From Cristatella mucedo (taxonomy: Eukaryota; Bryozoa; Phylactolaemata; Cristatellidae), in NCBI GenBank assembly GCA_009760855.2, contig WPIO01000018.1, positions 4,061,001 to 4,125,000 on the forward strand: DNA of 64,000 nucleotides, written 5' to 3'. The notes under the pieces are model-generated. The model ran no database searches. It saw only the letters and a list, made by a program, of their open reading frames with translations, and was not told where the DNA came from. Positions 32,750 through 44,799 of this stretch are shown in pieces (within the stretch, counting starts at the first letter, position 1; every line of letters starts with the position of its first letter). Made by a program: the position numbers and the translations under genes.

Positions 32750-33717
32750 ATGTATGCATAATCAAGTAAAAAGATAATATCGTCTCCTTGAAGAAACGAT
32801 AGTCTGGTTACAAAGTGATCTTACTACGACCTTGCACGCCTGAGGTCTTGCACCCCTTCAAACATCTTGGAGCTGGCAAGACTGCTGCCCTAGACGTTCA
32901 TGCACTTTTGAGCTGTTAAATTCTTCTATTCGAGGCGGTCGAAACTAGCTTAATCACTGGGCTTAATCACTTAATCACTTAATTACTGGCAGCGGTGGCA
33001 TCTAGGTTTCTAGTACTGGCTGCTATCTCTATTTTATCTGAATAATTGGGAGCCTAACTCGGCAGTGGAACACCCGGTCACAACCGGGTGTTCCTCTGCC
33101 AACTTGAAGCCTGCACTGAATATCTTGCTGCTTCCAAAAAAGTCAAGTCCTGTTACGTCACGTTAGGGCAATTGCTGCTCATCACCTGAGCTAGTTTTTG
33201 AGCTGCTCATTATAGATTCAGCTGCTGTTTTTGGCTTCAGTATTTGATCATTCGCAGTACCTTATGGAAGGTATGCCCGTTGTTGCCACAAGAGAGGCTT
33301 ATCAATCATATCAATATTGTATTATCAATATTGTTAAGTGCCGAACAGAAGTACGATGGCAGTAGTCACATTTTATTATTATCCTAGATTGTAATTACTA
33401 ATATTGCAGCTAGTCTAAATGCTAAGAATGTTTATGGCACGCGGTGTCAGTGAAGACTGAAAAAATTAAACCTCCTGAGTTTTATCTCTGAAATGATACT
33501 CTCAAGCCAAGGGCGTGTTCTGAGAAAACAAAGAACCGAGATTTCAGTGATTGTGAGCATTTAAAGCGCTTTCAAGCCCATTTGCATACATGCAACACAA
33601 AGTAACACAGCTCTCGCAGCAAAAAAAAGGATACAGACTGCCGTCTCAGAGCGTCAGTCTGGATGACCTTTGATGCACCATTTCTACAACCGTTCTTGCA
33701 GAGACATAGAGAGATAC

Positions 33718-33753
<36 letters not shown>

Positions 33754-34880
33754 GGGGGAGGGAAAGAGACAGAGAAGAAAACAGAAACAGACAGGGAAAT
33801 GATCAGAGAGTCGTTTTCATGGATTCTTTTTTATAATCGAAGTCTTTATCTGTCCTATATTGAATCTCCCCGGCATGAGCCCCAGTTCATCTCCAGTTTT
33901 TCTGTTCCACTTACTCATTCCTTCCCCTTTCATCCTTCTGCATTTACCACCGTCCTTCTTTCCATTTAATCCTAGGGCAATTGGTTGACACTGGCCCACC
34001 ACGGACTCTGAGCAGCTTCAAGGTAGGTAGTATGCATCAACTAGTGTCCAAGGTCAAGGTCAATCATGCATGGTACGCTCCTCTAGCTCGGTCATTGCTC
34101 GAAGTCTCTCTTACGCGACACTGTTGAAAATAGCTCCCTGTGAGAACTAAATCCCTATTGCTACACCTATTGCTTCAGAGCATCAGACCTTGGTGAATCT
34201 TTCGCTGGAGATGCATTTTGCATCTGTCTCCAGGTAGCAGTAAGAAAAAAGCAAGCATTCTTCTCCCATCAAGAACGGCAGACAAGAAACGCTCTGAAAT
34301 AAGCGAACTACAGCTTCTACGGTCGGGAATGATGACGCTCTAGAAGGTCATCTGCACCATCCACCCGATGACCCCCATCGTCCTAGAAAAAGCCTGACTC
34401 TACTTAACCACCCCCCCCCCCGTAGGCACACATCTAGGGGGCCTCTGTTTTTTTTTAGTCTGCCTCGGCAGTCGCGATGAGTAGCTCGCTGCACAGGACA
34501 ATATGGCACGAGGAAAACTCGAACGAGCTTAGCCAAGTAGCCCGAATCAGACGGAGAGCCCCGCCCACAGACCTCCGAACTAACTAGCCAATAGAAACCC
34601 AATGCATTTCGTCGTGACGAATATGACTCACAAGTCTTGTGAGTGTGTAGCGAATGTGTTTCGCTGGTTGTCAATTCGGCAACTCCAGGCGGGCGAATGA
34701 ACATGATAGCGTCCGTACAGTTTGACAGTTAGGCTCGGCCCCGCATGCGTCGTCCACACCGGTCCAAAGTCACGTGCTCTGGGCTGCTATTTATTTATAG
34801 GCTTACTCGCGTAGGCAGCTGTGTGAAGCTGGCAGCCGCCCCCGGAAAAAATAAAAGTGAAGGTTAATTTATCTGATGGA
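32750..34880. other. Intergenic; hairpin and GA-rich tract
   Basis: No gene is recognised. A strong inverted repeat lies at 33061-33100, a (GA)n tract at about 33717-33755 and a poly-C run at about 34411-34423. The open frames around 33670-34704 have no family resemblance. Confidence 0.4.
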
Positions 34881-34944
34881 CTAATTTCTATAGCAACAGA
34901 AGAGCGTTTACGATTATCAACCCGCTTCCAGCCTGCAACAAAAG

Positions 34945-35320
34945 ATTTTGGTCCTGTATGGACAATAAACAAGCTGTTTCATTCATGCGATTAAAGAACG
35001 TTGGCGACAGTAGCTTTAGCTCTGCAGGTCCTAGACTGTGGAACTCACTTCGACAATTCTTACGCAACGACAACTACTCACATCCTGCTCATTCTTTTCA
35101 GCCGTACTGACTGCTACTTCCATACTACTCACTACCTCAACTGCTCTCCTGACTCTACTGTGCTTCCCACTTTCTCTTTGTTGCGTGAGATGGAGTCTGT
35201 TGGCTACCGAATGCGTACCGAAAGCCGCTTAGGCTGTGAGTGCACTATACAAAACTCTCCTGCCTTACACCCACAATAGCCTTCGTGGCTTTGTGGAGTT
35301 ACAGGCGGAGATACATTACA
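34945..35320 (+). mobile_element. LINE family 2 3' end
   Basis: Runs from the 'CMDNKQAVSFMRLKNVGDSSFSSAGPRLWNSL' tract (shifted frames, 34955-35050) through the 3' UTR to 'ggcggagatacattacattt' (about 35303-35322). Confidence 0.75.
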
Positions 35321-35329
35321 TTTTCTACC

Positions 35330-36115
35330 ACAGGACTCACGACCTGGCTCTGGAAGTGAGAGCACCTTTCTGCTCGGCTTAATTCAATTAAGCGAGATCG
35401 CCGGGGTGCAGGTCGAGGCAGACGATCCCTTCGGTAGATCTAGTACAGAAGACGGAGCTGCCTCAGTAGAAACGGATTCAGCGAGTCAGCACCTGGGTTC
35501 TCCGTACCTACACCATCCCACCGGCCGTTTACTTGTAGCCAAGTTCAAGGGTGCAAGCCAATTCCCACTAGGGCCCCTTACCATCTATGTCCGTTCTTGG
35601 TCGTTACGCAGGACCTCCGGCAACAGCGGTTCACGGGTGATCGACCGGGTACACAACTCCTTATATAGTACTTAAGCATGCGCTATACAAGGGGTAACTC
35701 AACAAGTCTACAGATGAAGGTCCTATACAAGGTAAACTACAGGGGCTCGAGATGACGCCGCAAGCGCGAACAAACGTGTTAGTTCTCAGTCAGCTTCCAC
35801 AGTCACACCGTCGCAGGACTCCGTCCCACCAGTACAAGCGTACGCCGTCCAAGACCCGGCTAGCTGAGTACTCTGGGATACACGGAGTGGAACTTCCACA
35901 ACCGTCGAGAGCTTCTGCCGAAAGAGAGCGAGCACGCTGTCCCGAGTTCCGGTCCTCGGGCCTCCGGGAGCTGACCCTAGGCTTTGCTCTTCCGGGGCAA
36001 GACAACGCCCAGCCCGACAAATCGAATGTCAGCGGCTCCGCCTACACTAGGGTACATACTTTCCTCAGGACAGGAATAAATAATTGATGAACCAGTCCTG
36101 TAAAATGTCAATAAT
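35330..36115. other. GC-rich unassigned block
   Basis: Distinct base composition with a 'ccttatatagtac' TATA-like stretch near 35657-35670, and 'gctatacaaggggtaactc' echoed by 'cctatacaaggtaaactac' about 40 bp further on. It could be an LTR-like or transposon end, but no partner terminus was found. Confidence 0.3.
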
Positions 36116-36119
36116 AAAT

Positions 36120-36275
36120 AATAAATATAAGCTGATTAAACGGCCTCATCTACATAGCGGCGAAAGAGCCTTGGCGGCTGTCACCAGCGCTTTCAGTTGG
36201 CAATAAAGGATCGCCAACTGCAGGACTTGAAACCAACGACCTCAGTCGGGAAAGAGCGAGCAACTTACCTCCTGG
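36120..36275 (-). mobile_element. SINE type B copy
   Basis: The plus strand reads 'aaacggcctcatctacatagcggcgaaagagcc', then 'ccaactgcaggacttgaaaccaacgacctcagtcgggaa'. This is the reverse of the SINE at 296-445, whose B-box region is GGTTCGAATTC. Confidence 0.55.
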
Positions 36276-36574
36276 GCCTGACATGTTGGTCCTAAGGTCA
36301 AGATAAAGGCTAACGATTCATCTTCATACTGTCACTCCCGGGCGAACTGCGAACTGACAGGGTCCGGGTGCAACTAAGGTAAGTTGCATGTAGACAACAG
36401 AACGTTTAGAAATTCGAGCTATTAGCGAACGTGTGGCAACGTCATCAGCTGAGACAAGTAGGGGACGGGACCGATGGCCGGCAAAAAATGTGGCACTGGT
36501 CTGGGCTACGTACAGAACAGCCGTTAGATGGTCAGCTGCTTGGCGGGAGATCACAGGATTCTGAGGTCTCCGAG

Positions 36575-36960
36575 CAATGCATCTCTGTCTGTAACTCCAC
36601 ATAGCCACAAATATTATGTGTGCGTTACGCAGGAGAGTTTTGCATAGAGCACTCCACTCACAGCCTAAGCGGCTTTCGGTATTCATTCGGTAGCCAACAG
36701 ACTTCATCTCAGGCAACAAAGAGAAAGTGGGAAGCATAGCAGAGTCAGGAGAACAGCTGAGGTAGTGAGTAACATGGAAGTGGCATCTCAAGACGGCTGC
36801 AAAGGATGTGCCACAGTCGGCAGCAGGAGAGTAGTAGTTGTTGCGTAAGAATCGTTGAAGCGAGTTCCACAGGACCTGCAGAGCAACAGCTTCTGTCACC
36901 AACGGTCTTTAAGCTGAGTAATGAAACAGCTAATTTATTGTCCATACAGGACCTGAGGGC
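36575..36960 (-). mobile_element. LINE family 2 3' end
   Basis: The minus strand carries the 'LKTVGDRSCCSAGPVELA' tract (shifted version of GPRLWNSL), the 3' UTR and the tail. It is adjacent to a family 1 tail at 36969. Confidence 0.75.
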
Positions 36961-36968
36961 GGCACGAG

Positions 36969-37225
36969 GAATAATAATAATAATAATAATATTTTACTTG
37001 ATAAAGCGCCCTCAGAGAACTTAATCTCTTTCTAGGCGCTTTACATTTGCTGCAAAGTGATATGCAATTGAATAGTAAGTAAAATCATGCTTGAAAAACA
37101 AACAAAGTGAATAATATGGTTAGGGGTGGTATGCACAGGGTCAGCATGCAAATGTGGTTAGTGGGAGCATGCACAGTCAGCACGCATAAGCACATCAAGG
37201 ACGAATCACAGGGACTCAATCAGGA
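36969..37225 (-). mobile_element. LINE family 1 3' UTR copy
   Basis: An (ATA)n tail, reversed hairpin and 3' UTR, truncated at 'acgaatcacagggact' near 37220. Confidence 0.8.
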
Positions 37226-37740
37226 ACGGACCTCAATGACAGCATCTATGTTGCCGTGTGTGAGGAGGCCACTTACACGGGGCCTTACAGTTTTGGATTG
37301 CAGAAACATCTTCCCAAATGAAGCTGCAGATGTGGCTAAGTTTTAGAATATTGTTGTGTGGGCCTTGGCAGACCTTTTCAAGACAGCTGTACCTTTGACT
37401 GGATCGTGGTCACGCATTCCGCTTAAATATATTGCGAGAACCATTGGTGCCTTAATCTTCTGAGGGTGGAAATTCTGCGGTGCACAATGCCACTGATGTG
37501 ATGAAGACCTCTGCCTCATATTGAAAGGTAATATTTTCATCCTACATTTGCTTGCCTTGATATTTTCAATCACACGAATACAGTTTAAATTGGTTGTGAA
37601 TATGAGACAACACTTTCATGTGAGTATAGCTAGCCAGCTATTTTATGTTTACTATTTTCCCGCCACTCATCACGCGCGACGGCAACATTACGATCTACAT
37701 TTCCTATATGCCTGTATCTTCTGTTTCCAGGCAAGGGAGG
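37225..37740. other. Unassigned
   Basis: No gene or repeat family recognised. Confidence 0.35.
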
Positions 37741-37745
37741 GTCGG

Positions 37746-38075
37746 TAATAATAATAACAATAATAATAATAATAGCAATGCACTTGATAAAGCCCCCCCC
37801 CCCAGAGAACTCAATCTCTCTCTCTCTCTAGGCGCTTTACATTTGCTGCAAAGGGAAACGCGATTGAAGGGTGAGTAATATCATGCTTGATAAACAACAT
37901 GAATAACATGTTTAGGGGTGACATGCACAGGGTCAGCATGCAAATGTGGTTAGTGGCAGCATGCACAGTGTCAGCACGCATAAGCACATAAAGGACAAAT
38001 CAGATGGACCCACTAAATACTGGCCTAAATAGGCGTGTTTTAAATTTCTTTTTTAATGGCATCAAGTCAGGGACC
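37746..38075 (-). mobile_element. LINE family 1 3' UTR copy with poly-C interruption
   Basis: The ATA-rich tail is followed by a hairpin in which a run of C residues (about 37794-37803) replaces the usual GCCCTC. The 3' UTR then runs to about 38075. Confidence 0.75.
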
Positions 38076-38379
38076 TGGTACCCGTCGCAGCCATGCGACG
38101 GCGCTAGTTGCGATACCGAAATCTTCGGACACGATAGACATGACTAGTTCAAAGATAATTCGAAGTCGAGACCGGAATATTGACTCGACTACTAACGGTC
38201 GCTGGTTCAGATACTGCTGGGATTACTGGATGATTTAATTACTTGATTAATCAATGGGGATCCTCCTGCAAGTTCAAAGGTGGATGGAGATGTCCTGGAA
38301 GAACTGAGGCATACCGAAGTCCCGCGGTGAGCTGTATCCTATGCAAGATTACCACTAGTACGACCCCGCTAAGCGTCGC

Positions 38380-38490
38380 AATAATAATAATAATACATTT
38401 GACAAAGCGTCCTCAGAGTACTCAATCTCTTCCTATGCGCTTTGCATTTGCTGCAAAGGAAGCACGGTCTTGTGGGAAGCACGCGCACTA
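38380..38490 (-). mobile_element. LINE family 1 tail fragment
   Basis: An ATA tract plus the reversed hairpin 'aaagcgtcctcagagtactcaatctcttcctatgcgctttgc'. Confidence 0.65.
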
Positions 38491-38789
38491 ACTTCATGAG
38501 AGCAAGCGGCCAGCCATTATTTTTCTAGCTACACACTTCTACCTCCTATAATTTGTGATGCACGGTGTAAGTGACTATGCTCCGTCCAGTAAAAGAAAGT
38601 TAGTGCTGATTCGCGAGCCAACGCAGACCAATGCGTCCTCATAATTTGCATACATAAACTGTTACCTTCAAGTACTCTCTCATAATATAAATTAAGAGAT
38701 ACGTTTTATTTGAAAATTGATTTCATTTTAATTACAAAATGAATATCATTTTTATCTGTAAGAATTCAATTCTTCATTCTTTTACTGCA

Positions 38790-38870
38790 CATCTAGAGTG
38801 CTTGAAACGAGATTAAGTTCTCTGAGAGTGCTATACAAATGGATAATTATTAACATTATTCCTCGAATTT
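38790..38870 (+). mobile_element. LINE-like 3' tail, variant hairpin
   Basis: 'gcttgaaacgagattaagttctctgagagtgctatacaaatgg' followed by an ATT-rich tail. It resembles the tail shared with SINE type C. Confidence 0.5.
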
Positions 38871-39044
38871 AAATTAGTTGGTCTCTTGTCATTGGTAAGG
38901 ACCGGCTCGTGAAGCAGACTAGAACTTCATAAAATGTGGTTACCGTTTGTTCCACAGTACGATCATGAAAAGTTGCTGCAAAAATATTCCCAGTTTTTCT
39001 CTTTAAAGATTCTCTACATTCTGAATTTAATGTAACGCAATCTA

Positions 39045-39305
39045 TCTCCATTTGTAACTCCAATAGGACGCAAAAATTATGTGAATGTTACGCATGAGAC
39101 TTTTGTATAGCTCCCTCAAAGCATAAGTGGCTTTCCATACCTATTCGGTAGCCAAAAGACTTCACTTTAAGCAACAAAGAGAAATTGGGAAGCATAGCTG
39201 AGTCAGGAGAGAAGTTGAGGTAGTGAGTAGCATGGAAGTAACATCTCAGGACAGCTGGAAATATGTGCCATATTCGCAAGCAGGAGAGTGTGTTTCAGAA
39301 ACTGC
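39045..39305 (-). mobile_element. LINE family 2 3' end
   Basis: The reversed tail near 39045 is followed by the 3' UTR and the 'SCYFHATHYLNFSPDSAMLP' tract opposite 39170-39240. Confidence 0.65.
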
Positions 39306-39505
39306 AAGATTAGATCCCATAGATAGTGGTAGATTAACGTGCTCACTCTCCGAAGGTGATTTTTGGCTGGTATACACTTGCCTTTATACGCGGCTACCAG
39401 TATGCAAATATACGCAGAGAGCGAGACTTTAAAAAATAATCACACGTCCAGTGAGGAAGTTTTGAAAATGGATATTTTAATTATGATGACTACATAAAGA
39501 AATGT

Positions 39506-39687
39506 TTTTACAGTGCTCTACGAAAACTAAATCTTTTCCTGTGCACTTCAGATATTCTTGAAACGAAGAATGTCTGTCCGTTAGTCAGTGACAACATTTT
39601 TACAGTGCTCTACGAAAACTAAATCTTTTCTTATGCACTTCGGACATTCTTGAAACGAAGAATGTCAGTTAGTCAGTGACAACATAC
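39506..39687. repeat. 91-bp tandem duplication of a LINE-tail-like unit
   Basis: Two copies begin with 'tttttacagtgctctacgaaaa' at 39506 and 39597. They share 'cgaagaatgtc' and 'agtcagtgacaac' near their ends. The second copy lacks a few bases after 'gaatgtc'. The unit resembles a reversed LINE 3' hairpin. Confidence 0.85.
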
Positions 39688-39699
39688 ACAATGTCAGCG

Positions 39700-40630
39700 C
39701 GCATTGTTAATGACAATACATATGGGAATACACACGGACGAAGCTTGAGTTAGGGAGCTAGGTAAAAGCCGTTATGAACATTACTCGTATCTTCAGTTTC
39801 TTGTTCATGTTATCTAATATCGGTCCATTTCACAGTTCTGAGATATTAATATTGATAAGAATACAACTTGTGCATGGCGGCCCAAGAGCAATTGATCTAT
39901 ATGCAGGCACTTTACATCTATCTACAAGAGAAATAATAGCCTCATGCAGTGAAAGAATTGATACTCTGCTTATGCGAGCTTGCAAAGCCACACTATTATC
40001 ACGCGCACAGAAGCACGCAGGCGCACGCAAACAAATCCAGGCCACTGGTTGATAGGACTTTGATAAGGAACATCCACTCATCCGTCGCACGTCTAAGCAA
40101 GGCGAATTGGGAAAAATACAAATGGGTACAAAGCTTTAACAAAGTACGAGTATAAAGTTCAAAGGAGGTGGTTTGCATGGGCAGCATGTCAAACTTCAAA
40201 AAACGCTCCGCGTTTAGCGAAGGCTTCAACGCCGCTTTAAGAAGTCGGAGTTTGGCGACGATCTAGCTCATTTCAAAAGACATACTCGGCGTCTGCACCC
40301 AGAAGCTTGGAAGAGTCGGGGTTCTTTTTCCGCTTGGAAACACTGAAGTTCCGCCAGCCAGACCCTAGACAAATTAATAAGACGGTGAAGAATTTCCTTG
40401 GCAACTGTGTGCGGTCTCGTACCCCGGACACTAACAGGATCGGTCGAAACATTAACAGCCGTCGTTGAAAAATGTGCGCATATTCTGCCTTCAAAAAACC
40501 CTCCGACTTGATCAATTTTATATCAAACTGTGACCTTCGTTAAGTGATTCGCCAAGGTTTCTGCTTAGGAAGTGGCTTAATAATAAATAATTTCTAGTAA
40601 AAAGAGATCGTCTCCTAAAAACTCTATACC
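39700..40630. other. Unassigned
   Basis: Several short overlapping frames on both strands show no family resemblance. No repeat recognised. Confidence 0.35.
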
Positions 40631-40639
40631 ATCCGGTGT

Positions 40640-42540
40640 ACACTTCGGTGACAGACAAACTTAGTCCAGCTATAACTCAAAATTTTGAATGATTCACTTG
40701 ATAACTGGATTGTTCGCAAGGTCTTCAAGTCGGCTATCGCTTGACCGATACTTAAAAAGGCCACGGTGGATTCAGAGGTAGATAGCAAAACATCGCCGCT
40801 TTTTTGTTCCTCCTTTTTTCAAAGAATCTTGGAAAGATTGTCACATTGTAGCTTGTAACATTGAAATTATTATAATTGAAAATAAATAATGAATTGTCAG
40901 AAACATTTCAGCTGGGACTCAAGCGATAACCTCTACTGAAACTGCTCTCCTCCGAGTTACTAGCAACATCCTATGCAGCAACGGTCACGGAAATGTGGTG
41001 CCCTAGCCAAGCAGGATCCATCATCTGACTTGTACACTATCCATCAAGATATTCTGTTTGAACGATAGAGGTCAAGGACCGGACTGGCAGAAGAAATAAT
41101 GGTGTCTTTCAAATGGTACCTGCTCGATCGTGTTCAATCCGTGTCGTATGGAGGTCAAGCCTCATTCACCAGTACAGTTATCTTTGGGGACCTATAAGGG
41201 TGCGTCCTCGGTCCTTGGTTGTTGTTAACTTATACTGAACCTCTGAGAAAAATGATTCAGGCACAGGGAATTGGCTATTACTTTTATGCTGACACTACTC
41301 AGCTGTATCTTTCGTTTAAATCATCTGAATCTGCAGCAGCGTCTGATGGACGTGTAGTCTGAATTATCGTCGCGAATGGCACAGAACGCTAGCCGACGTG
41401 CAACATCACCAGTTTGTTCCACCTCCACACGGAGCAGGGCGAAGCACAACTCTCCTCGCCCATCTCGCTCGCCGGAGTCCCCCCGACTCCCTCGGCAAAA
41501 CAACCACTAATAGCACGTCCGGGCTGCTTACCACATCGAGTGTCACAGCCCACTCGTACAGCGATCAGGGGCAGTGTCATCAATTGAATAAAACCACAGG
41601 ACGGAATGCTAGCTTGCCTACATTTGATCATGGATATTGGCAAAGTTCTTTATACTCAACGAAAGCAAAACCGAACAGCTGCATATAGGACATCTCAATC
41701 ATGTGGCTGGACTAAAAGATTTTGCTTTCTAACAACTGATGTTAATGTGAGACAGTCACTACGCGTTCGGGAATTTGACAACTGCAGACATTTTAAAAGT
41801 TTTTTCAAGGACACTGCTTTCACAGCTAGCCATTACGTCCAATAACTTCATAAGATTAGAGACTTTCTACCACAGTGGCTTGCAAAAAAATTAAGTAATT
41901 TTCTGGTTCTTTTTAGGCTAGATTACTCCAATTATATTTTGGCTGGGCTACCTAAACACCATTTCGCCACCGCAGCTGGTTAAGAATATGGCGGCAAGGC
42001 TAGCTAACAAATGCCAAAGCTTCAGCTATGTGTCTGCTTTGCTGAAGGAACTTCAAATGCTCCTGGTTGATCAACAGACACTGAGTAAAGTTCTCACGTT
42101 GATCCACAAGGTCCACCACGACTTGGCTCCTTCATATGTAGCTGAACTGCTGCACCAGTTTCAGCCTCCTCGTGCTCTCAGGTTCTAATGAAACGTAAAT
42201 TAGCTATTACATTTCCACGCTTAAAGACCATTCGTCACAGAAGCTCTTGCTCTGCATGTCGTAGACTGCGGAACTCACTTCAACGACTCTTATAGAACGA
42301 TATTTACTCTCCTGCTGCCGACTGTGGCGCATCCGCATCCATGGCCGTCCTGTGCTCCTTCCGCCTCAACTACCGCCGCCATGACTCAGCTGTTCTTCTC
42401 ACTTTCTCTTTGTCGTGTGTGAGATGTAGACTCTCGGCTATCGCACGCTTACCGAAAGCCACTTCAGGTTTGAGTGCCTGCTATGGAAAGCTCTGCTACA
42501 TATCACCCACTTAGTCTTTGTGGAGCTACAAATTTAGATA
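40640..42540 (+). mobile_element. LINE family 2, RT to 3' end with an internal insertion
   Basis: RT blocks are followed through stops: the 'AIA' plus 'GPILKKATVDS' equivalent (40735-40770), a 'STETALLRVTSNI' equivalent (40930-40965), a 'GYYFYADTTQLYLSFKSSES' tract (41268-41335, YADD changed to YADT), and the C-terminal 'NMAARLANKCQSFSYVSALLKELQML' (41985-42065) and 'LAPSYVAELLHQFQPPRALRF'. A GC-rich piece at about 41345-41600 does not belong and looks inserted. The coding sequence is dead. Confidence 0.75.
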
Positions 42541-42549
42541 TTCAGAAAC

Positions 42550-43085
42550 ACGTCGCACTGAGTCAACATGTGCACAGTTTCGCCATACTAAACTACATAA
42601 AGTGACGTTTCAGTAGGACAGAGCAAGGGCTGTGTAATACTTAGGTTCTCAGCGTTTTTTGGATATCGTCAAATCATAAAAATTATGGGATGACACTCGG
42701 TGGCGAGTTCCAAGCTTTAAGATAACGTAACAGAAGGTGTGGTGTCCGAGGTTTTTGAAGTTAATTTGGGACACTGGTAATCGACTCAAGTAAGAAGAGC
42801 GAGTGGTGCTAATGGAGCTCTGACGTTAAGTTTACTCGGAAAGGTTCTTGAATTCGATTCATCCGTTGATATGCACCCACTGCAGATTTGTGAGCAGTGA
42901 TGTTATGCTACAGTTGCGAGGCTTACTACTGATAACCCAGCACCTGAGCTTTGCACAAACTGTAAGTCGGTAAAAGCTCTGGCCGGTAGACCGTGGAGTA
43001 GTTAGTTGCAGAAGTCTAGACGGGATGTCACGGATGCATGGACTAGCCTAGCGGTGGTGTAGGTATTAAAGAAAAACCGACAAAT
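42550..43085. other. Degenerate LINE-like sequence
   Basis: Phrases such as 'gcgagttccaagctttaagataacgtaacagaaggtgtggtgtccgagg' (42700-42750) and 'gtgacgggatgtcacggatgcatgg' style text (43015-43040) echo family 1 on the minus strand, strongly diverged. Confidence 0.45.
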
Positions 43086-43513
43086 TGCTGTTACTTAAAA
43101 CGTTGAACTGCAAACCTTGCTAATAAGTTCCAGTCTGGCTTTAGAGCTAATCGCTGCCCAAAGTCAGCATTGCTTTTGGGTCTAAAACGACCTACTTAGG
43201 AATGCAGACATGTATAGAGTATCTCTGCTTGTTTTGATTGATCTTTAGGCAGCTATTGATATTATCGATCACCAAGTCCTTCTTGAGCGATTCTCATCTC
43301 GCCTGGGCATCACTGGCACAGCTTTCCGATGGCTAAGGTCCTGTCTCAGTGGGAGACTCTAATGGACAAAGATCATCCGAGGTACCTTTGAAATATGGGG
43401 TACCTCTAAGCTCCGTGCTTGGCCCGGTTCTTTTCACGGTTTACACTCTCCTTTTTGCCGATGTGATTGCCAAGCACAATCTAGGCTTACACTTCTAAGC
43501 GGATGACACTCAG

Positions 43514-44350
43514 TTGTATCTTTGTTTTGATACCTCCCAACCCTCAAGCACGTCAAATTCTCTCAACTCGCTTGCTGCATGTATTGATAACATCCCCACA
43601 TGGATGACAGCAAATTTTCTTAAATTGGAAGATGATAATACTAACATGCTAGTTATGGGCCAACCAAGTGTGCTTCAGAAATTAGAAAGGCAAATGCTCA
43701 AAATTGGCTCTGCCAGCATATCTCCTGTTGAATCTGCACGAAATCTAGGCGTCATGCTCCAATGTGACCTTTCGTTAGACGACCACGTTAGCTCCATAGT
43801 CAAGCTTGCCTACTTTCAGCTACATAACATTGCTAAAATTTGGGCTTGTTTAGACAGGGTTACCATACCCAAGTTGCTCCATGCATTTATGACATTCCGT
43901 CTTGACTTCTGTAACTCACTGCTTGCTGGTCCATCGGCATGTGCAATCAGGCGCTTACAGCTGGTGCAAAACTCTGCAGCTAGGCTTTTCCGTCGTAAGC
44001 GGCGCAGTTGCCACATCACACCTCTTCTCGCCGAACTGCACTGGCTACCAGTCAAGCAACGCATTGACTTCAAGGTTTTGTCGCTCACTTTTAGGTCCCT
44101 TCATTCTTTGGCTCAAGTGTACCTATCAGATCTACTCCCCCACCAGGCTAAGTGTCGTACCACCCACTTTTCGGAATCTAACTGCTTACCTGTACCTCGT
44201 ACAAACCTCAAACCCTTTGGAGACCGTGTTTTTAATTCCTATGCTCCCAAAGCCTGGAGCTCACTCCCGACTTGTGTCACGACATCCCGTGATGTGACCA
44301 TATTTAAAAATAAAAAACCCAACTATTTGTTACAGCATTTAGTGCAGTGA
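43514..44350 (+). pseudogene. LINE family 1 RT C-terminal half
   Basis: An open stretch of 278 codons starts just after the broken YADD motif. It carries 'SLNSLAACIDNI', 'ANFLKLEDDNTNMLVMG', 'ESARNLGVMLQCDLSLDDHVSS', 'QLVQNSAARLF', 'ITPLLAELHWLPVKQRIDF', 'PHQAKCRTTHFSESN' and 'FGDRVFNSYAPKAWSSLP'. It corresponds to the thumb and C-terminal region of the CR1/L2 polyprotein. Without the catalytic part it has no enzyme function. Confidence 0.8.
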
Positions 44351-44531
44351 TTCTCAACCTTCCTAATGCCGCAACCCTTCAACACAGTTCCTCATGTTGT
44401 GGTGACCCGCAACCATAAAATTATTGTTTGCAAAATGTGGAAAGGCGTGTTTTCCGACGGTCTTAGGTGACCCCTGCGAAAGGGTCATTCGACCCCCAAA
44501 GGGGTCGCGACCAAGAGGTTGAGAACCGCTG
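44345..44531. mobile_element. SPIN/URR1-like hAT miniature element (187 bp)
   Basis: The terminal inverted repeats are CAGTGATTCTCAACCTTCC at the left and GAGGTTGAGAACCGCTG at the right. Flanks are ATTTAGTG and ACTTAGTG, an 8-bp target duplication with one change. It has no coding capacity. The inner text includes 'gacccctgcgaaagggtc' and 'gacccccaaaggggtcgcgacc'. As I recall them, the termini of the SPIN (Space Invaders) and rodent URR1 hAT families read almost the same. The insertion splits the 3' UTR of a LINE, so it is younger than that LINE. Confidence 0.85.
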
Positions 44532-44799
44532 ACTTAGTGGGTCCCTGTCATTCGTCTTTTATGTGGTTATGCTTACTGACACTGTTGCATGCCACCACTA
44601 ACCACACTTTCATGCTGACCTTGTGCATGTCACTCCTAACCATGTTATTCATGTTGTTTATCAAGTATGATACCACTCACCACTCGATCGTGTTTCCTTT
44701 GCAGCAATTGTAAAGCACCTAGAAAGAGATTTGAGTTATCCGAGGGTGCTTTATCAAGTGTATTAGTATTATTATTATTATTAATGCTTAGGAGAAAGT

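Larger units (their letters stand above)
43090..44795 (+). mobile_element. LINE family 1, 5'-truncated copy carrying a hAT miniature element
   Basis: RT from the 'FQSGFRANRCP' tract (43130-43160) through 'IIDHQVLLERFSSRLGITG' (43255-43320) to the C-terminus. The 3' UTR is split by a 187-bp insertion at 44345-44531, then the hairpin and (ATT)n tail end near 44785. Nonsense changes include a TAG before 'AAIDIIDH' and TAA in place of the YADD tyrosine codon near 43497. Confidence 0.85.
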
